A stretch of DNA of 32,700 bases, taken from Akkermansiaceae bacterium (GTDB lineage Bacteria; Verrucomicrobiota; Verrucomicrobiia; Verrucomicrobiales; Akkermansiaceae). The notes below the pieces were generated by a model. It did not search any database, had not been told where the DNA came from, and saw only the letters and a program-made list of their open reading frames with translations. Positions within the stretch are counted from its first letter, which is position 1; the number at the start of each line of letters is the position of its first letter. Position numbers and translations under genes: made by a program. This document shows positions 1 through 8,983 of the stretch, piece after piece. The stretch is taken from positions 1 through 32,700 of the forward strand of contig JAPKDJ010000042.1 of NCBI GenBank assembly GCA_026421245.1. The letters are read 5' to 3'.

Positions 1-70
1 TCGCGAGGGGCAGCCCAACATATCCGAGGCCAATGATAGCAATCGATTGAGGCGCGGGGAATTCTGACAT
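1..70 (-). CDS. Nucleotide-sugar dehydrogenase, N-terminal fragment (cut by window edge)
   Basis: Only the first 23 codons lie in the window, starting from an ATG at 70. They read MSEFPAPQS followed by IAIIGLGYVGLPLA, which is the Rossmann-fold GxGxxG nucleotide-binding start of UDP-glucose/UDP-N-acetyl-hexosamine 6-dehydrogenases of the WbpA/TviB/Ugd type. Members oxidise an NDP-sugar to the uronic acid with NAD+ to feed LPS or capsule synthesis. The start lies 15 bases after the stop of the upstream glycosyltransferase, so the two are probably co-transcribed. Which sugar is used cannot be told from this fragment. Family assignment is fairly confident; subfamily is inference. Confidence 0.75.
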   Translation of the reverse strand, partial: MSEFPAPQSIAIIGLGYVGLPLA

Positions 71-85
71 TTGCGCGAGTATGGT

Positions 86-1186
86 TCAGGGATCCTGACG
101 AAGCAATTCTCGATAGACCTGAACTGTTTGGGCCAGACAATTCTCGAGAATGAACGGTCCCGGGGCGTCAATCATCGGCGAAGATTCCAGAAGCTGAAGA
201 GTCAGTTTTGACGCCGCCCCAGGGTCCTTGAATGGAGTGGCGCCTTGTGGGAAGCAGGTCTTTAGGATTTCCGCAACTCCGCCATCGTCATATCCCACGA
301 CCGGGGTGCCGAGAGAGAGCGCTTCCAAAGTGGTTCGCCCAAAGGCTTCAGGAGTTTGCGAAAGGGAAAACACCAATTCTGAGTGCGCGAGGATTTCCCG
401 AAGGTCACTGCGATGCCCGGTAAAGGTGATCCGGTTTTCCAGCTTCATTTCCCGCGCCTTGTTTTTTAGCTCATCCAGATAGGCCACCTTTCGTGGATGC
501 GCTCCGCCCGCGATCACTCCATGATGATCGTCAGGAACCAGTCGGAGGATTTGAAAAAAATCCTCGTGACCTTTTAAGCGAGTGATCCGCCCAGGAAGAG
601 TGAGGAGTTTCTTCCCCTTCGTTTCTGGGAAGTCCTTATTCCACTGATCGACCCACGAATCGACGGGCCGGAAGTCGCTTTGATAACTCGCAGGATCAAT
701 CCCCCGATGAATCACCGTGAGCTTCGCACCATCAACCTTGGGGTAGTTCCGGGTGACGTACCCTTTCACCGCCTCCGACACACAAATGACCCGTTCCCCA
801 GCTGTCATGATGGCAGAATAGACGTTGACCGAATTGAGGCCGTGCACCGTCGTCACGAGTCGAGGGCGTTCCTCTTTAGGAAGACGCTTCCAGGCGAGGT
901 AACACAACCAAGCGGGGGCGCGAGAGCGGAGGTGGAGGATATCGGGTTTCTCCTCGCGCAGGAGCCGCACCAATCTGGGAATGTGGCGGAGCGAAAAGAG
1001 GGATTTTTTGTGAACGGGCAGAGAGATGTGTCGTGACCCCTGCTCCTCCAGAGTCGTGACCAGGCGGCCACCGTTTGAAAGGACAAGCGATTCGTGCCCA
1101 TTCTCAACGAGGTAGCGCGCAAGCTCGGCGGTGCCGCGCTCGACTCCGCCGGAGTTGAGTTCGGGAAGAACCTGAAGAATTCTCAT
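86..1186 (-). CDS. Glycosyltransferase, GT4 family (GT-B fold)
   Basis: This 366-residue protein has the two Rossmann halves of a GT-B retaining glycosyltransferase. The N-terminus carries the glycine-rich donor/acceptor loop (SGGVERG, residues 12-18). The C-terminal half has PGRITRLKGHEDF and the E-x7-E motif (Glu280 and Glu288 in PEAFGRTTLEAL), which holds the nucleotide sugar in GT4 enzymes. There is no signal peptide, so it should act on the cytoplasmic face of the inner membrane. Its start overlaps the end of the ELM1-family gene by 4 bases, and a nucleotide-sugar dehydrogenase follows. This places it in an LPS or surface-polysaccharide run. The sugar and acceptor cannot be read from sequence. 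Confidence 0.9.
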   Translation of the reverse strand: MRILQVLPELNSGGVERGTAELARYLVENGHESLVLSNGGRLVTTLEEQGSRHISLPVHKKSLFSLRHIPRLVRLLREEKPDILHLRSRAPAWLCYLAWKRLPKEERPRLVTTVHGLNSVNVYSAIMTAGERVICVSEAVKGYVTRNYPKVDGAKLTVIHRGIDPASYQSDFRPVDSWVDQWNKDFPETKGKKLLTLPGRITRLKGHEDFFQILRLVPDDHHGVIAGGAHPRKVAYLDELKNKAREMKLENRITFTGHRSDLREILAHSELVFSLSQTPEAFGRTTLEALSLGTPVVGYDDGGVAEILKTCFPQGATPFKDPGAASKLTLQLLESSPMIDAPGPFILENCLAQTVQVYRELLRQDP

Positions 1187-2046
1187 CGCTTAAGAAGTGG
1201 TAGTAAAAGGTCCGCACAGCGAGCTGTTTCGTGAATTCTCCCGGGAGGTTCAGGCAGGGGAAGGGCGGAATCGTATTGCCCGAAAGGAGTGAGCCAACCA
1301 TCGCCCGCAAGCAGGTCATGGGCCCGGGAAATCCGGGTGTGGCAGGGATTCAAAGGAAGAGTTCCTAGGCGAGCACCAGCGGTCAGAGCTTCGAAAAGCA
1401 TCGAAGATGAATCGGGAGTGATCCAGGCAACTTCGGAAGTTCCGAGTTGATCGACAAGCCAGGTTCCACCGGACTCCTGGTGCGGAGCAATGGTGAGGGG
1501 AAGTCCTGATTGAGCAAGCTGTTGCAGAACTCCATCGGGAGTGCGCCGAGAATCGCCGACCGTCCATTGAAGGGAAGTTTGGGCGGAAACAATCGCCTCG
1601 ATCGCCTTAAGAACCGGCGGCGTTTCCCAGTGGAAATGTTTGCAAGCTCCCCCCAACATGATGAGCCCTTTTTTCTCTTTTGGGGAAACCTCCTCGGAGA
1701 TTCGGTTGAGCGCCCCTTTGGTCATAATTACGTTTTTTCTGGGTCTAGCTCCCAGCTTCATATCGTGCTCGGGGACGATGCAACAGCCGAACAGAAATGT
1801 CGGTAGGGTTGGCTTCATGATCACGATCGACGGGCATCGGTAGCGACGAGCCAGCTTCAGCAGCAAAAGGTGGGTGCCATGCCCTGCCGCAATGATGGCG
1901 GTGGGCGGGGATGTCACCTCAATCTTGCCTGATGAAACTTCCAGAATTTCCAATGATCCTGATTCCCGGCGGAGAAGGGCTTCGGCAAGACCGAGAGATT
2001 GGTTTTCATGGCCTTTCTTGCCGTCGCTGAGAATGAGGAGGTGCAT
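1183..2046 (-). CDS. ELM1/GtrOC1-like protein (mitochondrial fission ELM1 family)
   Basis: The 287-residue protein matches the family named after plant ELM1, which in bacteria is a GT-B-like protein usually found among LPS genes. Visible marks are the start LLILSDGKKGHENQSLGLA, the GHGTH segment at 55-59, the PEHD motif at 92-95, a GG-A block near 150 and the late DSSSMLFEALTAGA helix that resembles the C-terminal nucleotide-binding part of GT-B enzymes. The bacterial biochemical activity is not established as far as I know. It overlaps the following GT4 gene by 4 bases, so translation is probably coupled and a shared role in envelope glycan assembly is likely. Family call is good; function is inferred. 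Confidence 0.85.
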   Translation of the reverse strand: MHLLILSDGKKGHENQSLGLAEALLRRESGSLEILEVSSGKIEVTSPPTAIIAAGHGTHLLLLKLARRYRCPSIVIMKPTLPTFLFGCCIVPEHDMKLGARPRKNVIMTKGALNRISEEVSPKEKKGLIMLGGACKHFHWETPPVLKAIEAIVSAQTSLQWTVGDSRRTPDGVLQQLAQSGLPLTIAPHQESGGTWLVDQLGTSEVAWITPDSSSMLFEALTAGARLGTLPLNPCHTRISRAHDLLAGDGWLTPFGQYDSALPLPEPPGRIHETARCADLLLPLLKR

Positions 2047-2303
2047 TTAATATCTTTAAGGAAAGGCCAACAACAGGGATTTGTTAAGACAAGAGCTTGA
2101 GTTCGACAATTAGGAATTTCTGGAATCAACAATCCGGCAGGGGCCAGATCGATGGTGATGCTATTTTTCGCGGAAACGCTTTGAAATCCAGCCTTCTTTC
2201 AAAATGCCTACTTATCGGCCTTGGTCAGAGGAAATCTGACCCCATTTCAAATCGCAAACAGGTTGCCGTCCACACAGACCCACACCCAACATCTTTTGGA
2301 TGC
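2047..2303. other. Intergenic stretch with one small hairpin
   Basis: I see no convincing gene between the ELM1-family start and the entericidin remnant. One perfect 7-bp stem with a GGAAA loop is present at 2223-2241 (GGTCAGA / TCTGACC), without a T-run. The promoter of the minus-strand sugar run must lie in or upstream of this stretch, but I cannot name -35/-10 boxes with confidence. Confidence 0.4.
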
Positions 2304-2322
2304 ATGGGCCTTGGGGGCCCAT
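2304..2322. other. Perfect 7-bp hairpin at the end of the entericidin remnant
   Basis: ATGGGCC, a five-base loop and GGCCCAT form a perfect stem ending at the last base of the shifted-frame stop codon. There is no T-run on either side, so it is not a clear intrinsic terminator, although it sits where one would be expected. Confidence 0.4.
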
Positions 2323-2487
2323 CAAGGTAGACCTTGGCACCGTAAGCCCGTCTGCAGATCACCTCTGGGAGCACCTTCGAGATTACTTCCAGCCTGCTGA
2401 AAATCGCGCCCCAGTCCCTGCATGGTTTGACATGCTGGAAAGTGAAACGAGAGCGATACCGAGGATAAGGAGAGTCAATTTTTTCAT
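2322..2487 (-). pseudogene. Entericidin-like small lipoprotein, frameshifted
   Basis: From an ATG at 2487 the strand reads a classic signal peptide, MKKLTLLILGIALVSLSS, then runs through SMSNHAG to a stop at 2383, giving only 34 residues. Shifting by one base right after the last Ser codon gives CQTMQGLGRDFQQAGSNLEG, which is the mature entericidin signature (Cys-[NQ]-T-x-x-G-x-G-x-D-x-x-x-x-G), and continues to a TGA at 2322-2324. Together the two parts would make a lipoprotein with an LSSC lipobox. Entericidins are small outer-membrane lipoproteins, some of them toxin/antidote pairs. A single extra A at position 2433 explains the break. It may be a real pseudogene, a recoding site or a sequencing error. 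No clear ribosome binding site is visible. Confidence 0.65.
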
Positions 2488-2646
2488 CGTTGTCGGATTA
2501 TTCCGTGAGGGAAGCTTCCCTTAAATCTCTGCGGATCAAGAGTGAATTTTCGGGGCTTCCGAAAATCCTCTTTCCCCTTGAAAATTAGTGTGGATATGAA
2601 CAATGACACGCTAGGTCCGGTCCGCCGAACAGACCCCTCACTCTCA

Positions 2647-5600
2647 ATGAAAATTACCCCCCTCATCATCGCGTGCTTTTGCTCCCTCGTCCCAATTGCT
2701 CAATCAGAGCAAATCGTCTTCAGCGAAATCATGTATCATCCCCCAGCGGGCGGCTACGAATTTGTCGAGGTTCAAAACCTCACCGCCACCCCCTTCGACA
2801 TCGCCCAGTGGGAACTCGCCAATGGGGCCGACTTCACCTTCCCCGAATTCAACTCCGGAACGCCCCTCGAAACTTTCCTCAAGGCCTTCGAACGCATCAT
2901 CATTTGTGGAACCGATCCCGACACCTTTCGCGCCGTCTACAACGTCCCCACTTCCATTCGTGTTTTCGGCCCTTGGACCGGACTGCTCGATAACGGGGGC
3001 GAACGAATCACTCTTGAAGACAAAAATGGCGTCGCGCGATGTTCCATGTCCTACGACGACCGCCAGCCATGGCCGGTTGCGGCAGACGGCGCGGGACACA
3101 GCCTCACCCTGACCGACACCAGTTTCGCCATCGACGACTACCGCGTCTGGAGCTCCGGGCCACCCACCCCTGGGTTCTCCCCCGTCCTCAATGCCGAGGA
3201 ACCTTTCCAAAATCCCGAGGTCAATCTCACCACCGGAATCCCCTTCGTCAACTACAGCGACGAGTGGAATTTCAATGATCAAAACCTCAATCTTGGCACC
3301 ACTTGGAAAGACCCCGCATACGCCTTCACCCACGACGGCTGGACCCTCGTAGGTGCCGCCGGAAACAACGGAGGACTCTACGGTTTCGAGTCCTCGGCTG
3401 TCCCGGCCCCGGGCATGCAAACCGCTCTCCTTAACAGCAACAGTGCCGCCAATCACATCACCTACTACTTCCGCAAAGAATTCACCTACAACGGCCCTAC
3501 CAGCGGGGCAAATATCACGGTTGACATGATCAACGACGACTCGGCGTTCTTCTATCTCAACGGAAAAACCATTGGTGGCCTGGGCACCTCCGCCAATGCC
3601 GACTGGAAAGCCAGAGCGACCCGCACCGTCACTAATGCCACCGAAGAACTCGGCGTAGCCACCAACAATGGCTCCGCTCTCGTCAATGGAACCAACATCA
3701 TCTGCGCGGAGGTTCACCAGGTCAACGATAGCAGCTCGGACAGCGTCTTCGGCGCCCGCCTCAGCATCGCCGCCCCCACCAATCCCAGCATCCTAATCAA
3801 TGAAATCCTCCCCGGAGCAGATGGCTTTGTGGAGCTTTACAATCCCGGAGCATCTGACACCAGTCTCGCCGGATGGTTTCTCAGCGATGAGCCGGGAAAC
3901 TTGACCAAATACCAAATTCCCGCCGGAATTTCCGTCCCCGCTTCAGGTCTCGCCTCCATCGACTACGCCACAGCCGGACTCGCAACCGGTGGCGACACCG
4001 TCGTCTACCTCACCGAGGCCAATGGCATCACTGTTGCCAATGCCATCGATGCCGCCATGCCACTCGACGGCCGCTCGCTCGGTCGCAAAGGCGACGGATC
4101 TTCCTCGTGGTTCCTTTTCTCACAGCCCACGCAAAATACTCCCAACGCCAGCAGTTCGGGCAACCTCAGCCTCAAGGTTAATGAAGCCACATTTGACCAG
4201 GACGGAAACTCCACCCGGATTGAGCTCTTCAACCCCTCTTCCATCACCCTCGACACCGACGGCCTTTTCCTCGCCAGCCTCTCTGATTTTTCGGATAAAA
4301 TTCCCCTCAGTGGAACAGTTCCTGCAACCGGTTTCCTCACCATCAGCCAAGCCTTCCCCACCAGCGGAGATGAACTCACTCTCTTCATCATTAATGGTTC
4401 CGACAGCATCATCGATGCTGTCGCCATCAACCATACCGCCCCGCGAAACTACGCCGCGGCCTTCCCCGATGGATCGGGTATCTTCTACGCCAGCGGTAGT
4501 GGAACCCAGGGCTCAACCAACAACCCCGACCGTGAAACCGGGATTGTCTTCAGTGAGCTCATGGTCGATCCCCCCACCGATCATCGCGATGGCGAATACC
4601 TCGAGCTTCACAACAAGTCGGGAGTCACCATCGACCTCTCAGGCTGGCAGTTTTCCAGCGGGATCAACTTCACCTTCCCCGCTGGCACCACCCTCGGGGC
4701 AGGTCAATATCTCGTCATCGCCGCCAATGAGAACTTCACCACTTACCCCAACCTAATTGGCCAATACTCCGGTGAACTCGCCAACGGCGGGGAGCTTTTG
4801 CAACTTGTTGATTCCTGGGGAAACATCGCCGATGAGGTCCACTATCACACAGGGGGGCACTGGCCACAACTCGCCGGAGGACAAGGCAGCAGCCTCGAGC
4901 TCAGGCATCCGGAGATGGATAATTCTCAAGCCAGCGCTTGGGCCGACTCCGATGAATCAAACAAGTCCAGCTTCCAAAGCTACACCCTCACCGAGCAGTT
5001 CGAAAACATCACCACACGGGGAAGTGTCACCGACTACGAAGAACTCCACCTGCAAGCCGTCGGAGATGCCCATCTTGCATTTAAAAACCTCTCCCTCACC
5101 CGCAATGGCAGAGGCAGTAACATTCTTCCGGGGGGTGGCAATACCGTTGTCACCAATGGCAGCGGAGCCAACGGATGGCTTTGCCAGGGAACCCACCACC
5201 TCAGCACCTCAACCAATGGCGAGTTCCACCTGATCTCGAATGGCCATGGTGACGTCAAAGCCAACCGCTGCGAAATCGACGTCACGCAAATTCAGGACAA
5301 TGACACTCTCACCTTTTCCTTCGATGCTCGCTGGGTCTCGGGCAAGCCCACCTTAGTGGTCGAGACTTGGGACCGGTCATTCGGCGGTATCATCCACCTC
5401 CCCGTCCCCAAAAACCTCGGCACTCCCGGTGTCGCGAACTCTGCCGCCATTCCGTCTCCGCTCCCCACCGTCTCCGGCCTCGTTCACAGCCCGGCCGTCC
5501 CGACCTCAAGCGATGCCGTCCGCGTCACCGCCAGGGTCGCCAACGCCTCCTCGGTCAACTTAATCCACCGCCTCGACAACTCCACCGGCAACGGCACCTG

Positions 5601-8600
5601 GAACAGCACCGCCATGTTTGATGATGGTAACTCGGGCGGCGACGAAGTCGCCAATGACGGCGTTTTCTCGGCCACTCTCACCAACTACCAGAGCGATAAC
5701 GCGGTCGTCCAATTCTACATCGAAGCAACTTCCCCAGGCGGAACTTCCCATCAACCCCGCCTCGCTCCCGACCGTCCCGCAATGTGGGTCGTTGACAACT
5801 CTACCCACGCTTCCGATCTGCGCCGCCAGCGTTTCGTGATCTCCGCACGCGACACCAATGCCTCGGGCGGAACCGGTGACAGCCCCACCTTCAACTACAA
5901 CTTCCCCCGTCTCTCCAATCACTACTTCAACGCCACCTTCATCAGCGACGACAGGGACATCATCTACAACTGCGAGATGCGCAAAAGCGGCAGTCCCTGG
6001 ACCCGCAGCTCCGGCTCCAACTTCTCCCGCATGAAGTGGAAGCCCCCCAGTGATCGCAAGTTCCGTGGCTACTCCAAACGCTCGGTCGACAACGATGCGG
6101 GAAGCTCCAAGGCTTACCACAACCGCATCATCCGCTACTGGCTCTATCTCTTTGGACACGCCGCCAATGAAAATGAATTCGTCCGAGTCATCATCAACGG
6201 AGGCAGTGCCGCCCTGCGGGAAGACGTCGAACCCAACTCCACCGATTTCCTCAAGCGAAACTGGAAAAACGGCCAAAAAGGAGAGCTCTATCGTATCGAT
6301 GACCAATGGTGGTTCGATGACAATTGGGGCCGTCAAAACCAAAACGCAACCTGGCAGTATAAAAACACCACCGAACCCGAACGTTACTCCTCAGAGTGGA
6401 TCAAGCGCTCCCGCGAAAGCGAGCATGACTACTCTTCCTTCATCGGCTGGACCAAAATGGTGGGAACAAATTCCTTCACCCGGGAGGAAATGGAACGAAC
6501 CGCCGACATTGACATGATGGCTGCCAACGCTGTTGTTCGCGGCTGGTGTGATGACTGGGACACCCTCACTCGGAATCGTGGTAAGAACGGATACTTCCTC
6601 CGCCGTGCCACTGATGGAAAATGGATGCTCATCCAGTGGGACTCCGATCTCACCTTCGGAAACTCAAATGCCGATTTCATTGGCAACCTCACCGGAGTAC
6701 GAAACTTCTATAACAAACCCTACGTCCAACAACGGGTGAATCACTACCTCCGCGAGATGGTCGACAAATACACCGTCAACTCCCCGCGCCTCGATGCCTG
6801 GTTCCAGTGTGAAGAAGACGCCTCCAATTCCTACCCCTCAAACGAAAATACCTACAACAACTGGAATGCCGCCCGCATCGCCAAGGCAAACTCCACCATG
6901 AGAAACGCGCTCACCACCAATTTTAACGTCACTTCAGGGAACGGGAGTTCCATGACGACCCGCGCGGATTCCGTCTCGCTCCAGGGAAACAGCGGGGCCG
7001 ATGCCTTTAAGATCCGCGCCGTCGACCAGCCGCAGGCAACCTATCAATTCTCCAGCACCACCGGTTGGACTCTTTCAGGAATCCAACTTCGCCAGGGAAG
7101 AAATTCCATCGTTGTCCAGGCTCTTGATCAAGCCGGCCTCGTCGTGGGAAGCGAAACTTTCACCGTCACCAAAACAGGCAACGCCCTTCCCGTAGTCATT
7201 CTCGATGCCCATCCCAAATCCTTCAGTATCGCAGTAGGAAGCGTCTTCAAAATCGACGCCAGCTCCAGCTACGATCCGGAAGGAACCACGCTCACCTACG
7301 ACTGGGTGGTCGCCGGCTTCGGCGGCATCTCCAACCCCACTCCTGATTCGGCGGCCATGACTTTCGCCATTCCGGGCCACTACGATCTCACCCTCACCGT
7401 GACTGATGACGATGGTCAAGACATCATCATCAATCGTCAAATCATCGCCTACGCAAACTCCGGTTGGGATCCCTTCAATCAAGACGTCCTGAGAGCGGCA
7501 TGGACGCCCGAAAACCTCGCTGTTCGCGATGGCACCACTCCACCTTCTTCTTACAGCTTGGACGACACCCCCAACAACCTCGCCCTCAAAATCGAAGAGG
7601 ACTTTGCCAAACCTCTCGTCCTCTCTTCTCCAAATCACCCCATGCTTTGGCGGGATACGCCATCCGGTGATTGGTCCTTCACCACCGATCTCAAACTGAC
7701 CTCGGTTCAACAAGGAAACTTCTACACCGGAATCATCGTAGACACCGTGCAAAACGGCTTCTCAGTGCGATACACCATCGGCATGGAAGACGGTGACTTC
7801 CTTCGAGTCAAAAGAATCACCGCAGGTTCGGTCACCACCTCGGCAACCCTCGCTTGGTCCGACAAAGACGCCGTCATTCGGGTTCGCAAAACCAACACCC
7901 GCCTCACTTTCCAGTATCGCGAGGCACCCGGAGTTTGGGCCGACCTTCATCTCCAAAACTACGCCGCCGGATCCACCACCACCTCCCGGATCGGTCTCTT
8001 TGCCGCGACCGATATCCAACAGGCCCTCAGAGTGGGATTTGACTATGCCCTACTCGTCGACCCCAATATCACCAGCCCTACACTCGGATTCCTCCGCATC
8101 ACCGAGATCATGTATCATCCCCTCGGCGGTGGTCTCACCGAATTCATCGAAGTCCTCAACACCGGCCCTGATCCATTGCTTCTGGACGGAGTCTCCTTCG
8201 ACGACACCAAACCTTTTGGCGCCTTCACCTTTAGCGGAGTCGCCCTCGCTCCCGGTCAATATGGTACCATTGTAGCTGACGAAACGGCCTTTAGAAGCCG
8301 CTATGGAAACACCCCCATCATTCTCGGGCAGTGGGCTGTTGGATCTCTTTCGAACGGAGGGGAAAACATCGAACTCCTCGACCCCTTCACCAATATCATC
8401 CACGACTTCAGTTACGATGATGAAGCCCCCTGGCCTCTCGCCGCCGACGGCGATGGCCCTTCCCTCGAGGTCATCGACAGTGCCGGAAACTACAATGATC
8501 CCCTCAACTGGCGGGCCTCAGCCTTCACCGATGGCAGCCCCGGCCTTCCCTTCGCAACTGATGAAGACGGCGATGGCTTGAGCAACATTCAGGAAAGCGC

Positions 8601-8919
8601 TCTCGGCACCAATTCCAATCTTCCAGACACTGATGGAGATGGCGCTTCTGACTCTGCCGAAGTCTTTGCCGGAACTGATCCCCTCGATCCTGATTCCTAC
8701 TTATACATCATCAGCGTTGGACCAACTGCTAATCCCGATGAAATTGAAATCCTCTGGTCCTCCGTCATCGGGAAAACCTACATCGTCGAATCCAGCTCAA
8801 CGCTGGACGGAATCTGGAACCTTCATGATTCGATGACTGCCGCCGCCATTACCAGCTCAGCCACTGACTCCATGAGTGAAGATCGCAAATTCTACCGCAT
8901 CCGCGTGACCGGGCCGTAA
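2647..8919 (+). CDS. Giant secreted multidomain protein: lamin-tail domains, CotH-like, PKD, TSP3 repeats
   Basis: The reading frame is open from a GTG at 2542, but the ATG at 2647 begins a normal signal peptide (MKITPLIIACFCSLVPIAQS), giving 2090 residues. Lamin-tail-like modules (pattern ITEIMYHP...EFIEV.N) start near residues 20, 507, 632 and 1816, with a weaker one near 380. A jelly-roll-like stretch lies near 235-375 and an Ig-like block near 935-1055. A CotH-like region spans about 1095-1365 and includes W1331-D-S-D1334-LTFG, resembling the WDxD..FG acidic motif of CotH kinases. A PKD domain (1513-1603), a concanavalin-like/DUF1349-like domain (1605-1805), DxDxDG calcium-binding TSP3 repeats (1972-2018) and a C-terminal VESSSTLDGIW...FYRI module complete it. 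Such proteins are typical large surface or secreted products of Verrucomicrobiota. Kinase activity is unproven, and the ligand is unknown. Confidence 0.85.
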   Translation: MKITPLIIACFCSLVPIAQSEQIVFSEIMYHPPAGGYEFVEVQNLTATPFDIAQWELANGADFTFPEFNSGTPLETFLKAFERIIICGTDPDTFRAVYNVPTSIRVFGPWTGLLDNGGERITLEDKNGVARCSMSYDDRQPWPVAADGAGHSLTLTDTSFAIDDYRVWSSGPPTPGFSPVLNAEEPFQNPEVNLTTGIPFVNYSDEWNFNDQNLNLGTTWKDPAYAFTHDGWTLVGAAGNNGGLYGFESSAVPAPGMQTALLNSNSAANHITYYFRKEFTYNGPTSGANITVDMINDDSAFFYLNGKTIGGLGTSANADWKARATRTVTNATEELGVATNNGSALVNGTNIICAEVHQVNDSSSDSVFGARLSIAAPTNPSILINEILPGADGFVELYNPGASDTSLAGWFLSDEPGNLTKYQIPAGISVPASGLASIDYATAGLATGGDTVVYLTEANGITVANAIDAAMPLDGRSLGRKGDGSSSWFLFSQPTQNTPNASSSGNLSLKVNEATFDQDGNSTRIELFNPSSITLDTDGLFLASLSDFSDKIPLSGTVPATGFLTISQAFPTSGDELTLFIINGSDSIIDAVAINHTAPRNYAAAFPDGSGIFYASGSGTQGSTNNPDRETGIVFSELMVDPPTDHRDGEYLELHNKSGVTIDLSGWQFSSGINFTFPAGTTLGAGQYLVIAANENFTTYPNLIGQYSGELANGGELLQLVDSWGNIADEVHYHTGGHWPQLAGGQGSSLELRHPEMDNSQASAWADSDESNKSSFQSYTLTEQFENITTRGSVTDYEELHLQAVGDAHLAFKNLSLTRNGRGSNILPGGGNTVVTNGSGANGWLCQGTHHLSTSTNGEFHLISNGHGDVKANRCEIDVTQIQDNDTLTFSFDARWVSGKPTLVVETWDRSFGGIIHLPVPKNLGTPGVANSAAIPSPLPTVSGLVHSPAVPTSSDAVRVTARVANASSVNLIHRLDNSTGNGTWNSTAMFDDGNSGGDEVANDGVFSATLTNYQSDNAVVQFYIEATSPGGTSHQPRLAPDRPAMWVVDNSTHASDLRRQRFVISARDTNASGGTGDSPTFNYNFPRLSNHYFNATFISDDRDIIYNCEMRKSGSPWTRSSGSNFSRMKWKPPSDRKFRGYSKRSVDNDAGSSKAYHNRIIRYWLYLFGHAANENEFVRVIINGGSAALREDVEPNSTDFLKRNWKNGQKGELYRIDDQWWFDDNWGRQNQNATWQYKNTTEPERYSSEWIKRSRESEHDYSSFIGWTKMVGTNSFTREEMERTADIDMMAANAVVRGWCDDWDTLTRNRGKNGYFLRRATDGKWMLIQWDSDLTFGNSNADFIGNLTGVRNFYNKPYVQQRVNHYLREMVDKYTVNSPRLDAWFQCEEDASNSYPSNENTYNNWNAARIAKANSTMRNALTTNFNVTSGNGSSMTTRADSVSLQGNSGADAFKIRAVDQPQATYQFSSTTGWTLSGIQLRQGRNSIVVQALDQAGLVVGSETFTVTKTGNALPVVILDAHPKSFSIAVGSVFKIDASSSYDPEGTTLTYDWVVAGFGGISNPTPDSAAMTFAIPGHYDLTLTVTDDDGQDIIINRQIIAYANSGWDPFNQDVLRAAWTPENLAVRDGTTPPSSYSLDDTPNNLALKIEEDFAKPLVLSSPNHPMLWRDTPSGDWSFTTDLKLTSVQQGNFYTGIIVDTVQNGFSVRYTIGMEDGDFLRVKRITAGSVTTSATLAWSDKDAVIRVRKTNTRLTFQYREAPGVWADLHLQNYAAGSTTTSRIGLFAATDIQQALRVGFDYALLVDPNITSPTLGFLRITEIMYHPLGGGLTEFIEVLNTGPDPLLLDGVSFDDTKPFGAFTFSGVALAPGQYGTIVADETAFRSRYGNTPIILGQWAVGSLSNGGENIELLDPFTNIIHDFSYDDEAPWPLAADGDGPSLEVIDSAGNYNDPLNWRASAFTDGSPGLPFATDEDGDGLSNIQESALGTNSNLPDTDGDGASDSAEVFAGTDPLDPDSYLYIISVGPTANPDEIEILWSSVIGKTYIVESSSTLDGIWNLHDSMTAAAITSSATDSMSEDRKFYRIRVTGP

Positions 8920-8983
8920 GGCGGGAACAAACCTGTCCAAACTTCCGCTCGCGATTCCGGGCGGCCTCTGACAGGATCGCACT

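Noticed and set aside
2223..2241. Hairpin GGTCAGA/TCTGACC as a terminator
   Set aside because: No T-run follows on either strand.
2704..3717. 337-aa Gly/Val/Glu-rich ORF on the minus strand
   Set aside because: It lies opposite the lamin-tail region of the giant gene, and its composition is that expected from an antisense frame.
5560..6342. 260-aa ORF on the minus strand
   Set aside because: Antisense to the Ig/CotH-like part of the giant gene, low-complexity Val/Gly/Glu, no start signal.
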